Shown here in pieces: positions 48,440-61,191 of a stretch of DNA of 64,000 bases. This DNA comes from Antitrichia curtipendula (Eukaryota > Streptophyta > Bryopsida > Hypnales > Leucodontaceae), in contig OX579640.1 of assembly GCA_951230915.1 (NCBI GenBank), forward strand, positions 12,792,981-12,856,980. Direction: 5' to 3'. The translations under genes and the position numbers were made by a program. The notes beneath the pieces were generated by a model. The model worked only from the letters and a program-made list of their open reading frames with translations. It was not told the origin of the DNA and made no database searches. The first letter of the stretch is position 1; the number at the start of each line of letters is the position of its first letter.

Positions 48440-48735
48440 AAGAACTAGAAATTAATTTGGGGAGGTTATACTTCTTGAAAATATTTTTTCAGTAAATTTT
48501 TTCTTGAAAGACAAATGGAATTGGCATCTAACCCAAGTGGTTTTATATTTTTTGAGTTTTGTGGAGTTAGTTATAAATTTTTGAAGTTGAAACATGGGGT
48601 CACTAATTAAAAGTGTCTACCTCTTGAAATGTACACTACGTGTACATTGTTGAAACAATGAAAAAGCAAAATGTACAAATAGTGTACATTTCAAAAGGTG
48701 GATGCATTTAGAGCAAGGGCACTTTACAACCTCCT
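48440..48735. repeat. Diverged copy of the 17281-17559 element
   Basis: Follows that element through GGCATCTAACCCAAGTGG, GAGTTAGTTAT, TTTTTGAAGTTGAAA, CTCTTGAAATGTACA and a short palindrome TGTACACTACGTGTACA. The termini are poorly preserved. Confidence 0.55.
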
Positions 48736-50187
48736 AATTTAGTGTAAAATCACAATTTTGGTGTTCATCATTGTACAAAAATAAGAAAGTTGATATTAAT
48801 TCCTTTATATATGAATATAACATGCCATGACTTTTCAACAACAATATATGCCTTTGCCATGACTTTAAATTTTTACATTAATATTAGAACATAAATCTAC
48901 CAATATCATGGTTATTTTATGATGTTTTAGAGAGTTAGAAAGAGTTTTTGAATTTTTCTAGATTTTGGTTGTAAAATGAATGCATTGTGTCCATTCAAGA
49001 AAATTTAGGTTCAAACACTTGGTTGGGTACAACTTCTTTAGTTTGAGGTAGTAAAAGAGAATTTTTTTAAAACTTAAATCATTAATGAATGGTAAGACAT
49101 GGAAAACCTCAAATAAATAGATAAAGTGCATATTAATGTACAACTAATTTGTTGTCAATAAATATAATTTACCTTTATTTTAGATTTGCCTTAAAATGGA
49201 GTCAAGTCATGTTTGTTGTACTCGATTGCCTTCTTGGTTGTAAGTTTGTCTATAAGTAGTTCTACACTAGAGCCTCCTTTTTACATTTTGGAGTTTTTTT
49301 TCTAATAGTGTTTAATAAGATTTAACCAAAGATTATAACAATTAATATGGAACAATTTGTTCACAACATTGAAGTTATTATTGGACTTTTTAAAAAGTTT
49401 GCAAGTTTTCTATGATATTAAACAAATAAAGCTTTTTTGTATACGTATTCTGGGCATTGTATGAATAAATTGTGAATCCCATAAAATTTGTATTAAAATA
49501 TGAATTTGTCTTTCATTTATTGTATATTATGGCATGAAGTTGTACTTAAATACAATAATGTAGTCAAATACAATAGGATTTGTGTGTGCGCGTATGTGTA
49601 TGTGTATGAAAAAAAATTATGGCTAGAAAAGGCCTCTCAAATCTCAATCATAATATATGATGCAACTATAAAAAATAAACCCCGAGTATATTGCAAAATT
49701 CTCACTCTAGGAGGTGTGGAGTTAAAGTCTTGTATACTTGTCTAGGCAAGGTTGGAAAAAACCCGTATTTTACTAAATTCAAACTTTATAATCTTTCAGT
49801 TTATCAGGTCAACGTATCTGAAATTGTTTCTAGAGTAGTTTAGTACTAATTTGTTTGGTTAAATTTTTTTATATTAATTTTTTTTTCATTGTCCTAAAAC
49901 TAACAATTTTAGACAATTTTGCTCAAAATGTGCCTTGGTCCTTCAGAGATTAATCCCTAATCACTTGAAAAACTACCCAATAGATGATGAATGTTGTAAA
50001 AATAGATGATATCATCAAGTCTGTATTCATTGAAAAAAATTCAAAAAATACTATGTACTATATAAATGGAAAAAATGAATAATGCTTTGTATGAATCAAT
50101 AATATAGATATGTTGAAGAAGTTTCAATTATCTATTATAACTTTTATAGCAATCTAATTATATTTAGATTAAGTACTTAGGCATTAA
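48736..50187. other. AT-rich intergenic, decayed repeats
   Basis: No gene recognised. 49690-49950 resembles 19500-19800. Several TTAATCCCTA-like strings near 49950-49965 hint at further TTAA-associated ends without clear partners. Confidence 0.35.
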
Positions 50188-50829
50188 TCCCTATTGAATG
50201 CCCAAGGGATTTTTGAGCTTCTTAGAGTTTAGTCAAGACTAGAAAAAACCCCTAAATTTTGATAATTTTTATCAATTTAAAACAACTAGAACCATATAAG
50301 TTCAAATTAGACATGTTATGGATTCTATAAGAAAACACAACAATATCACTTATAATGATTGCAAAATTATAATGTTTGATCAAGGAAGTCTTAAAATTAT
50401 AAAATAAATTTGAAATCTTTCAATCTTCTTTGTAATTGTTCAAATATAAAATTGTGGTCATGAAAAAAAATATGAAGTTAAATGAAATAACATGAATAAT
50501 CATAATCAATTTTTTAATTTAAAAAAAATCTACTCTACAATCTTTTTAAATGAAATTTCAATGTGATTTCTCCCCCCCTAAGATCCAATGCATTTAAGGC
50601 TCATTTCCAAGAGTCTCTAACACTAAAAAATCATAATTTTGCAATGGACTCCCTTGTACAAAATCTTCAATAGATACATTATAAACAATTTTTTTAAATT
50701 GGATTTTGAAACTTAAAATTGACTTTGTAAGATATTCACTAAAAGAATATCATAAATATTATTTGAATAATATGTTTTTATTTCAAATTTTAATTGACAC
50801 CAAAATATGGTGCCTTAGACACTTAAAGG
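50188..50829. mobile_element. TTAA-flanked element, family C (inverted, diverged copy)
   Basis: TTAA lies on both sides (50184-50187 and 50830-50833). The left end is TCCCTATTGAATGCCCAAGG and the right end, inverted, CCTTTAAGTGTCTAAGGCAC. At 642 bp it is nearly the same length as 42555-43190 and is its reverse-orientation relative. Confidence 0.68.
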
Positions 50830-51959
50830 TTAAGAATTTACCCTTAAGTGCTTTGAAGTCCATATTCTGAACAATGAATACGATACTTGATAGTGGTGTA
50901 TGTATTTTTAGAAATATCTTTGCCAAACTTGACCACCATACACGATACTCCTTGGAAGGTTTTCAATTATTTATCATAAATTTTTTTAAACAATCTATTT
51001 ACTTTTAGATGGAACATTTGATGGTTAAAGATTAGACTTTAAGTTCTTCAAAGTCTATAATTTAGACAATAAACACAATGCTTTGGAATGACGTATTTTA
51101 CAAAATACAATAGATGTATTGGAGAACTTTCAATGTTATATGTGTGTATATATATGTGTGTGTGTATATAAATATATATAAATTTTCAAAAGTAATCCTG
51201 TTCTTTTTAGATCAAACACTTAAGATTTAAATTTATGTAAAGCATTGAATGGTTGAAAGGTTTACTATCAAAGCTTGCTAAGTCCAAAAATGGTTAAGGG
51301 ATGGCTTTCAAGATATTGTAAAAATGAAGAATGGATGATTTTCATATAATTTTTCGTTTGCAACTTTTTTAATGTTGTACTGACATCTTAGAGTTAAATT
51401 CACAGCATTTTAGATGTTTTTAGTTTTTATTTGAAGTATTTTGTAGAAAAATGGTACAATATCTAATGTATTTCATTACTTTGAATTTTTTTCCCTTTAA
51501 AACTTGATTTTGACATTTAAAACAATTTCTTTTGCTTTTGAGCAAATTTAACAAATTAAAGTATCTGAATTTTAGTTTCTATTCCATTTGGAATTTTTTT
51601 TAAATTCCTTACAAATAAGAAATTTAGTGAAGTTTGAAGCTGAGGATCTATAACCACATTTTTGATTATAAAGTGACAATAAAATTTCATTCATAAATAG
51701 CGAAGAAAAATGGAAAATACAAAGTGATGAAATTTCAAGTTTGATTAAGCAGTCATGGATCCCATCCTTAGGAGGGTTAATAAGAGCATTGTGGGAACCT
51801 AGAAACATGATTTTTATTATTTAAAATAGAATTAGGAACAAAAAATCCAACCTTAGCGAAATTTTTTAATTCTTTGGAAAAGAATTAGAAAAATTAATGG
51901 GATTATGGATAGGTCAAATGTAATATAGTTACTAAGAGATAAAATGGTTAAGGTGGAAA
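50830..51959. other. AT-rich intergenic
   Basis: No gene recognised. Contains a (TG)n/(TA)n microsatellite at about 51138-51182. Confidence 0.4.
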
Positions 51960-53560
51960 AACGAAATTTTTCAGCCTGACCAGAAATCGGAACCGCAGTT
52001 AGGATTTGGGAACTAGTTCCAAAATCCCTTGTGATATCAGAAGAACGTGATGAGTCTCCTGATAATTCAAACCAGGAGGATAGCAAGTCGAGATCAGGAT
52101 CAAGTGAGGAAACGAAACCGGAAGATGACTCATAACCGAATGTTATCTTTCTTCCAGGTTTTAAGGGAAAAGGGAAGGATATGACTCCAACCAAGGATCA
52201 GATGACGCGTGTTACTAAACCTTCAGCCAGTAGAAGACAACCAACTAGGAGGGGGGCCACCAAGCAAGTGGAAGCAACTCCAAAATGGCTTAGTGGCAAT
52301 TACAATTAGAAGCAGAAGTAGGTAGGCGGAGAAAACTCAAGTTTTTGGACTTAGAAAGTTATTTGCTAGTTGCTTTTAGTGTGATGAACCTGGACATTCG
52401 AATCCAGATTTTTCAGATTTGAGATCCACTTTTTGCGGAACTTGCTGCGTGGTAGGAAGTTCACTTGTTTTGGATAAGGGAATGTGACGTGTCATTCTCT
52501 GGTCCTTAGTTTTATTCCTTGGAACTTTTAGGATTTCTTAGGGACTGGTTATTTAGGGGTTGAAGTTAGTTTGAAGCCCCGAGTGTTCTTATTCGTGTTT
52601 TCTTCATTTTGCAAATCAATTTTCAGATTTCCACTTCATAAGCGTTGGTCTAAAAAGTCTTGGCTGTGTGTTGGTATGCCAGCAATACTAGAACTATTGT
52701 TTAGTGCGGGTAGCTGTGGTTTGCAGATGTTGAATGGAGGAGTAGCCCCCGGATTCTGTCCAGATCCGATTCTGGGATTTGAAGTGAGCTGGTTGGAAAG
52801 TTGAGAGTACTGGAAGTGAAGTCTAGCTGAGTGTGATTACTTGGGGAGCTTCTGTGTGGGATAGCCATTCTTAGGTTGGTTGTGTTTGGCAAGGAGGTTG
52901 GTACATGCTAATTGAAGTATTGATGAGGTCCTACTATAACTAGAAGTAAGTGATAGGCAAGCAATTGGATTCGCCTAGTTATCCGAATATCAGATTCTGC
53001 CTTGAGAACTGGATTTGAATAGGGTCTATTGTTGTAGTCAGTTGGGATGGTAGGGTTTTTTTGTGTGACCTGCTAGTCTAGATTAGCTTCCGGATCTGTT
53101 GTGAGGGAATACTTACGCCCAATTTTTGTTGTCTTTTGTTGTTTGGTTTAAAGTGGATCTTCAGCTACTGTAATATCTAGAAGGGTAGGAATTCATACAG
53201 CCTTCCATAATTACAAATAGCAAATCCCTTTCATATAGAGGTTAAACTTCTCATTGGGTTACATTATTTACTATAACCGGAACCAGAAGAGGTACATGAT
53301 TTTGGAACACTCCTTTCTAGTCGTTGGATAAGTATAAGAATACAGTATTAAAGGGAGATAGGATTGAGAGTAAGTCAGTACATAGGACTTCCGATTCCTC
53401 TTGTGTGTGTGTGTAAGAATTGAGGATTGATTTCCGTATCCTAATCCGGTTATCATCTAGGAATTACAAACTAAATCTCTGTGGAACAATACATGAATAA
53501 TCTAAATGGTGTTTTAACCAGTAATTAACACCAATAGGTGGATTAGTGCTTTCTTGTGCT
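51960..53560 (+). mobile_element. Possible decayed LTR-retrotransposon (gag remnant)
   Basis: Base composition differs from the AT-rich flanks. Plus-strand frames read acidic/Ser-rich DESPDNSNQEDSKSRSGSSE and, in another frame, basic KGKGKDMTPTKDQM and SRRQPTRRGATK. A CDEPGHSNPD stretch at about 52379-52408 recalls the first part of a CCHC zinc knuckle, with stops around it. This resembles the end of a Gag protein. No protease, reverse transcriptase, integrase or paired LTRs were recognised, so the class and the boundaries are guesses. Confidence 0.3.
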
Positions 53561-54000
53561 ACGACAAGCATCCCCAATCCAATTGGTCTATCGGCCCTCC
53601 AAAGGTATTTCTAACTATTGACTCACGTATAATTAGAACTCAAAATTATTATCATTGGAAGTGGATCCCAAAATACTTTGATTAGATATTAAAAAAAAAT
53701 TCAAATATAGGCATTAGAGAACTACTTCAAAAGAAATGTAAAAATCAGAAATTATAGACTGCCTTAGACAAATCACACTCACCAAAGCAAAATTTGGTGA
53801 ATTCCATGTTATATTATGTGATGGTCAGCGTGATGTGCTCAAGGCTCTATAATTTCAGACTTTTAGCTTGCTTTTGAAGTGGTTGTCCAATGTCTACATT
53901 TTCTTAAACATCTTTTCAAAGTACTTTTAGAACAATTTCAAGTTCTAATTACATATGAATCCATAAGTTACTTAGAAATACCTTTGAAGGGCCACTAGAC
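53561..54000. other. Intergenic, nothing recognised
   Basis: AT-rich sequence between the possible retroelement remnant and the lipase promoter. I see no gene or clear repeat. Confidence 0.35.
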
Positions 54001-55461
54001 CAGCACTCATGAGTCATGCCCCTAAATCAATCCGAAAAAGTCTGACACGCCACCCAAAAAGCACTCCTTCGCCCAAAAAAGAAAAAAAAAAAAAAAAAGT
54101 AACCCCTCGAAACCGACGCCTGTCCCCGCTCGTCTCCCTCAACAATCAGTCCACAATGCTTTCAGAATCTTTTTTCCCGCACAATCATCTTTGGGCTTCT
54201 CCATCCAGACAAATTCCTTTCGCAATTAGCGGCCAATTCTCGCAGCGATGGTGGATGTCGCAAGCGAAACCACAAAAGCAGACGACGCCAAGCGAAAGCG
54301 CCGCTTCCCGTTCCTCGTCGCCATTTTGCAACAGCTTTGAAAATTTGGGACGCAAGCGAACACGAATCGTGGAACCCTAATTTTTCTGGTCCGTCAATTC
54401 CACACGATGCTGCTACTGATGTGTTTTGGGGTTGGGGAGTTTCGGTTGTGGATTATGTGTGATTGTTGGGTTGTTTGAATCGAGAGGTCTGTCCGGGTGG
54501 GGATCGGGTCGGTGGGATGGGGATGGGGAAGTACGAGTGGGAGGGACAAGTGGGGGGTTTGTGTGTGTGGAGAGTAGCGGAGATTTCGAGGCGGATGATT
54601 GTTTGTTTGATTGATTTTAGTTTTGGTTGTTTTGTTTTTGTCTGCGGCGATGGGAAGTGCGTGGTTGTGTAATTGGCATCTTTTGGTTGTGACTGCTGTT
54701 GTGCTGTGTTGATTTCAAGGGTTTTGACCGGATCTTGGATGTGAGAATTTGATCGTGGCTGTGGAGGTTGTTTACTGGTTCTGTTTGGGAGGATTTTGGT
54801 CCGGTAATCTAGGGTTTGGGCGTTGTCGTTATTGGTTAGGGTTCACTTCTTGGCGATGCAATCCGATTCGCATATGCTTGTGTATTGTGCGATGAGGTCG
54901 TATTATTCGCTTGAGATTAGGAACTCTGATGTGGAGAGTCGATGAGGCAACGGTAATTGTAGCGAATTGAAGCTCAACGCCGAGTGTGATGGGTGGCAAG
55001 GGTCAAGGTTTACGGGTGGTGAGTGAACGGTTGAGGAATTGAGTGGCAGCCTATTGTTGTGATGTCGCGTATGTAAAACTTTTGGGCGCATGTTTGGTTT
55101 GGAAATTGGATCATGGATTGGAGATCGGGATGGGTGCTGGCGTGTTTCTATTGGAGGATCGTGTCCGGACACAAGGGTTTGAAAAAAGTCATCGTTTGTT
55201 AGGTTTTGCTTCTTGGCAATGTTATCAGGTTCGTATATGTTGTTAACAGTGCCACCAGCTGGTGCTTTGTGCATTGGATTGGCGACTCTAAAATAGAGAG
55301 CCGATGAGCCAACAATAATAGAAGCTTTTAGAATCTCTGTGACGCTCTTAGAGAACTTACTATTTTTTTTTGGCTATTTTCCAGGAGAGGCGTAGTAATG
55401 CTTAGTATCAGGTTTGTTTACATCAGTAGTAGCTGTTTGGGTGAATAATCAAGGCATTGCC
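54001..55461 (+). promoter_or_regulatory. Promoter and 5' leader (probably intron-containing) of the lipase gene
   Basis: GC content rises from about 54080. A likely leader acceptor, TTTTCCAG, ends at 55384, about 77 bp before the start codon. Within the presumed leader intron, a stretch at about 54836-54957 recurs in diverged form at about 55199-55318 (shared CTTCTTGGC, TTCG-ATATG, GGAG-CGATGAG-CAAC). The transcription start was not fixed. Confidence 0.35.
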
Positions 55462-58400
55462 ATGGCGACGGCGGCAATGGCAGGAGCTGCAGGGGCAGCG
55501 GTAGTCTTATACTACTCTGGTTGGGGTAATCCCTGGGGTGGGGGTGGCCCAGCTCAAGAGCAAAATGGGAATGGAGAATCTGAGGCTTTGCTGAGTGGAA
55601 GCCACAGACGGTTGAACGTGAACGCATCCAGACCACCGTCAACTTGGTTTGAAGCTCTCGCCACAATCTCGGAGACTTTGCGGTTTACGTATTCTGAAAC
55701 TCTTGGGAAGTGGCCCATTGGTGATCTGGCTTTTGGAATTAATTATCTCTTGAGACGACAGGTATGTGTTCTATCTTCCTCACTATTATAAAATCGCTGC
55801 TCAAACATCGCTTGTGTCTTCAGATACTGAATGCTGGCGTCAAATTTGGGGACCTTGCAGATCTTAGAGTTATCTTTTAAGTAATGGTGTTTCGCTCCTC
55901 TTTTGACCCCCGCCTTGCATGGAACCAATTGAATTGAAGTAATCCTCCAAGTGATTTTGGACTAAACACAACCGATAGAAAATTACTCTGTCTTAATGGA
56001 TTACAGGCAACTATGATTTGTTTCATTGTAAGGAAGCGCAAAGTTGGACAGAATTTTGAATAGAATGTAGAAAATGAATCGGCATGTATGCAGAGCGGAG
56101 CAAAATGAGAGTTTTTACGGGATTGCGAGGTTGCGAGGTCTGTTGTGAACTTACGGTTGGCGGCGTGTGCACAGGGGCAATTGAATGTTGCAAGTGTTTT
56201 CGGTGCGGATGAGAGTAAGCAGCTGCATGGCGCTGATGTATTGGTGGATATGAAGGAGTTGTTGAGACTCCTGACCATATGCATTCACTTTTCAAAGAAG
56301 ACGTTCCCCCAGTTTCTGGAGGTCACAGGGTTTACAAGGGATCAAGTTCTACTTGAAGAAGGCAGGGCTGGGGTAAGATCGACTGTTCTGGTTGTTTATT
56401 TGTTGAGAAGCACCAGTTATTTGGAATCATGATGGTTGGTATTGCTTCATTTCTCATTACGTGAAATCGCTGTTATGCAGTTACTGAAACCAGCATTTAC
56501 GGTGTTAGTGGACCATCAGTCGCAATCCATATTGCTACTGATTCGAGGAACACACAGCATAAAGGACACTTTGACGGCTGCTACGGGTTCGGTGGTGCCT
56601 TTCCATCACACTGTCCTGGGTGACGTTGGTATTAGTAATTTGGTGTTGGGCTATGCTCATTGTGGAATGGTAGCAGCTGCACGGTGGATAGCCAAGCTCT
56701 CTACGAGCATTCTTACGAAGGCCCTCAGTGACTACCCTACGTATCAGATTAAGGTCTTTTACCCATTTCTTCATTCTTTTTTTCCCCAGTGATCTGTGCA
56801 GATTCGTACTCGTATGCTGTGTGGACTGTCGATTGCGGTCTTGCAGCTTTTCAACTTTGGATTCGTGCCTCTCCAACTTTATTACGTATGTTGTATTTAT
56901 ATACATTTGCTCACTTCGCAGGTTGTTGGACATTCTCTCGGAGGTGGTACAGCGGCTTTACTTACGTACATTCTCAGGGAGGGCCCAACTTTTTCCACAA
57001 CGAACTGCATCTGTTTTGCACCTGGTATAGACTTCCCACTGTCCATGTTGCACAGAGTGGCTGTTATCTTATTTTCTGAGGAGATAGCAAAAATAGTGGT
57101 GTAAAAAGTGCGAGTATTGAAAGTTGAGTCTGGCAACAAACTGATATTAAATTGAGTTTCTTTCTGAATACAGCGGCATGCATGACATGGGAATTGGCCG
57201 AGTCAGGGGTCTCTTTTGTGACCACAGTCATTAACGGCTCAGATCTTGTGCCGAGTTTCTGTTCTGCATCCCTTGACGATCTTCGAACTGAGGTATGCAT
57301 GCCTCGTCTTATGTTTTTTTTGATGATGCAATCTGATAGCTATGATGTGCCTCAGTGTTGCATTATCTAATTATATGTATGCGTGAATGCAGGTGACCGC
57401 TTCTGCTTGGGTGAATGATTTCCGTGAGCAGATAGAGAGAACACGGATACTGAGAACGGTATATCGGTCTGTCACTGCGTTGGGCAGTCGGTTACAGTCC
57501 TTGGCCAATCTTTCCCGAGCGACATTACCTTACTCAACCCTCATGGTTACTCGTGCTGCTCAAACTGGAGTAGCTGGTGCTGGTATGATTTGGCGGCCTG
57601 TCTCCAGTGGCACCCAGGTACTTGCGAGTCACATACATTAACTTCTTTATTAAATTTTATGGGAGCACCCCTTGGGAAAGTGGCGTTATTGGCATCATAA
57701 GGAATTTGAGTCTAAGAGATACCTGTCATGAAGTCTGTACAGTATCATGAATTTTTAGACGCTGTGAAGGCACTGACGAGTTCTACTATGAATGCTAACA
57801 ATCTTTAATTATCAAATGTTGGGTCTCTATGTCTATAAATATTAATACTTAGTGTTGGAGACATGGATTAGAGTATGCACTAACCTGTATCAACGGTCGA
57901 GTCTAAACTTGGACCCCAATGGTAAATTTTAAACACTCATCGTTCAAGTGGGATGTGAACGCAGGTTGTAATGAAGCAGGCTCAGAATGTAGCACAAGCT
58001 GTGGTCCGTAGGCCCTCTCTTGCAGCTTGGTCCTGTATGGGCCCTCGTCGTCGAAATTTGACCAGTTCCCTAAGCATCAACGGTGTCGAGGAATCATCCG
58101 CTTCGAGCGACAAAGAGAAAGTCGATAGCTGCGGAGCTGTTGCAGATGAATGCAGTACTAGTGACGCGGATGATATCACTGCTGAAGGTGGTGAAGGTCA
58201 GCAGTCGGCAGGTAAACACGGCTCTAAGATTTCTTTGAAAGTTTCTATTACTCCCCTGGCATTGGTCGTTATGATGTATTAGCTTTCTACTGATGTTTTT
58301 ATTCGAGACGGATAGTCACTTTTGCAATAGAAGAAACACTGTCTGTAGCATCTAGATCTGTGCTTCTTATGCCCAGCTTTTATTTTTCCTTGTCGGATGT

Positions 58401-59582
58401 GGGTCCAAGATTTCTTACCTTTGAAGTTTTACTCCTCAGGTGAGTATTGGGATTCATACAGGCAAATTCGTCGTGACGGAAATGACGCAGTCAAGGACAA
58501 TCTCTCAGACAATGATCAGGACCACGATCAGTATAAGGAGTTTGGGCTTGGAGATGATGTTGATGGTAGAAGTGACCATATAGCTTCAAGTGGCGTGGAG
58601 GATATTGGTGAGGACCTTCTGTGGCATCAGCTGGCTCAAGAGTTACAGCGGCAGCAGGAGGAGGGGCAAGTTCAGTCTGCTTCAGAAGAAGAGGCCGCAG
58701 CAGCTCGTGAGATCACTGAAGAGGAGGAGACTGTGGTGCAAAACACGGCCTCTGCATTGAGCCAGGTTATCTTCTTATGACCTTTTAATTTCTTGAGATG
58801 GTTTAGGATTCTTATCGTTTGTGGAAGCATAAGTACAGGGTATGAACCTCGAAATGCCTACCAGATCGTGGATAAAACATAGATGTGTTATGATATATAA
58901 CATTCACAACTTTTTTGAAGATCGTTCAAGATGTTAAGCATGGTTATCTTCGTAGATTGTTGTCAAATCCTTGTAAAAGCATTTAACGTAAAGAATTCAC
59001 CAATTATATATTTTCTCTTAGTACTTGAAGTTTGTACGATATATTAAATTATAAGACTCTCAACACGGTGTAATCAGTCTTCAAAATCTATTACTTGGTG
59101 TGTTCAAATCTCCAAGGCTATTTATCAAGTGATTTTATGAATAGTAATAGAAAATGCAGACATGCTGTGGGTTTAGATTTTCCTGAATACTCGTGAGCAT
59201 GTTTGGGTGTTGCAAAATAGCACTACTAGAATGTCAACTGACTCCTGAGTCTAGCAAATACCCAATATATCTTCTAAAGAGCATCCTACTGATTGAAAGT
59301 GATGAACGGGACACCTATGTCCTGCACAACACTTAGGAGTGAAAAATGCGTGTTGGCGTCAACAAGCACTTCAATTTTAAGCTAGAGTTCTATCTAGTGT
59401 TCCTACCAACCTGTGCCTTTGTTTTTTTTTATCGAGGCTTGTCTGAGCTTATCTGAAATTGTATGTGCAGGATCGTATTGTGTCAGAGCAGGAGCCAGAG
59501 CAAGACTTGCGGCATTTTTACCCTCCAGGAAAGCTTATGCACCTCGTGAGTCCCCTTCTACCTGAAGGAGATGATGAAAGTG

Positions 59583-59630
<48 letters not shown>

Positions 59631-59785
59631 CCAGCGTCGGTCTATTCTTAACTGACCGGGCTCTATATGGCAAAGTCCGGTTGTCTAGGACTATGGTGCA
59701 TGACCATTACATGCCCAATTACAAGGTTATAATGACAAGTTTGATTGAACAACTAGAAAGGGAAGTTCCTGTCTCGAGTTCATGA
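55462..59785 (+). CDS. Class-3 lipase, plant diacylglycerol-lipase-like
   Basis: Nine exons: 55462-55761, 56175-56372, 56481-56753, 56922-57024, 57174-57292, 57393-57617, 57965-58211, 58440-58765, 59471-59785; 701 residues. The N-terminus MATAAMAGAAGAAVVLYYSG is a likely membrane or targeting segment. It is followed by the family block SETLRFTYSETLGKWPIGDL. The alpha/beta-hydrolase domain has LLLIRGTHSIKDTLTA, YAHCGMVAAARWIAKL, and VVGHSLGGGTA with nucleophile Ser262. Likely Asp315 lies in INGSDLVPSF, and likely His621 in FYPPGKLMHLV. The region between (about 400-600) is acidic and low in complexity (EEEAAAAREITEEE). Residues 636-650 are a 15-Gln run, unusual for the family. The C-terminus SRTMVHDHYMPNYK is typical. 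It probably hydrolyses membrane glycerolipids; plant relatives are called calmodulin-binding or sn1-DAG lipase-like, but the substrate is not proven here. Confidence 0.93.
59585..59629 (+). repeat. (CAGCAA)n coding microsatellite, 15 glutamines
   Basis: Strictly alternating CAG and CAA codons encode 15 Gln in exon 9 of the lipase, 15 residues after the presumed catalytic His. The regular hexamer suggests recent growth by slippage. Confidence 0.9.
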
Positions 59786-60989
59786 AGTGGTAGTGAAGTT
59801 TTGTAGCATAGTGTGCAATTCAGGGATTTTTTCGCCCATGTTTATAACTAATCATGCCGCAAATCATTTGTATATATTCTTGAATCTAAATAGAGAGCAA
59901 TCTTGGGGTATCCAGAAGTTGGATCTTGCTCATCGTTTGGTCAAGTCCTATTGACCCAGCACTTTTTGTAACAGCTTCTTCAGTTTTACGAGGTTTTCTG
60001 TGCCTTGATCTTGGCTCACACTTCACATGTGAACACTGACGCTTCTATCCAATACCGGTATGTTTCTACTAAAGAACTGTCAGACTAGTGAGTAAGCTTA
60101 GGCCCAGTTCCTTCATAACATTTTTCAAACAACCTAAAATAGAGGATTCCTTTGCAAAGCAAAAATTTGTAGACCTTGGGAGGGATCGTAGGACCTCTTG
60201 GCTTATTGGATGGCTTTTGATCATGCTTGCTAAATTTTCAACTCCAATATTTTTCTTAAATTTAATTGGAAGTATAATTCAAGAAAAATGTATAGTTTTT
60301 ATTAGAGAATGAGGGTAACCAAGGAACAGAAAATTAATGCATTCTTCTCAACAAAATATTTCAGTGGTTTACTTATTTGCATATTGTGATTGGTTGATTA
60401 GATTCAATATTGATAATCAATTCTGTATTTCTACTACAGATGTAGTATATTCATAACCACCTCTTCTAAGGTTCAGATGCATGTAATCTAGGGGGCAAAA
60501 TTGTTTGAATCTTCTAAAGACTTTTTTTGGTAGAAAATGTTTAACTAGAGTAGATATGAGTAGAAAATAGCTATTTACAATGTACAATATAACTTAAACA
60601 ATAATTATTCATCCACATGTGGCCATGTCATTCTACTTTGGAAAAAAAATTATGAGTGAATTTTGATAATTTCATCTAAGGTTTCTTCAACTTATGTGAG
60701 AAAATAACAAAGATGTGTATATATGTAGATATATAGATATAGATATATATAGTGTAATGCATGTTCATGTATATTGTGCATACATAGATGTAAAATCCTC
60801 TTTGACTTCCAACAAGATCCAACAACATTTTAGATAGTTTAATAATACAAACCATGTTTAAGTATTGATTCGGTTAATTTTAGGTGTTCTTATCCTACCC
60901 ATCTAAAACAGCTTGAACTTATAGGATGTATGATGAATCTTTTGAGAGTTAACTATAGGAACTACATTGGGAAAGTACCCCTTCTTGCT
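59786..60989. other. Lipase 3' region and AT-rich intergenic
   Basis: The first few hundred bases should hold the 3' untranslated region. A (TA/GATA)-rich microsatellite lies at about 60716-60753. No further gene recognised. Confidence 0.4.
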
Positions 60990-61191
60990 TCAATATTGTT
61001 GCAATATTGTTTCAATGGGTTAACAGTGTAGTATTGAAAGTATATTGTTGCAAAATTGCAATTAATAATGCAACAATATTGAAGCAAAGGGAGCCTTGCA
61101 TTTTTATTAAAAGTATATTGTTTCAATATTGCAACAATATACTTTCAATACTATATTGTTAACCCATTGAAACAGTATTGTAACAATGGGT
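60990..61191. repeat. Large imperfect inverted repeat, AACAATATTG-rich
   Basis: Arms of about 85 bp pair across the centre near 61090: left TTTCAATGGGTTAACAGTG and TAGTATTGAAAGTATATTG pair with right TAACCCATTGAAACAG and CAATATACTTTCAATACTA. The arms themselves contain smaller palindromes (CAATATTGTTGCAATATTG). It resembles a foldback MITE. Confidence 0.7.

Noticed and set aside
51853..52194. A 113-residue antisense frame
   Set aside because: Its Ser/Asp-rich reading is the complement of a plus-strand acidic stretch. It shows no domain and no exon context.
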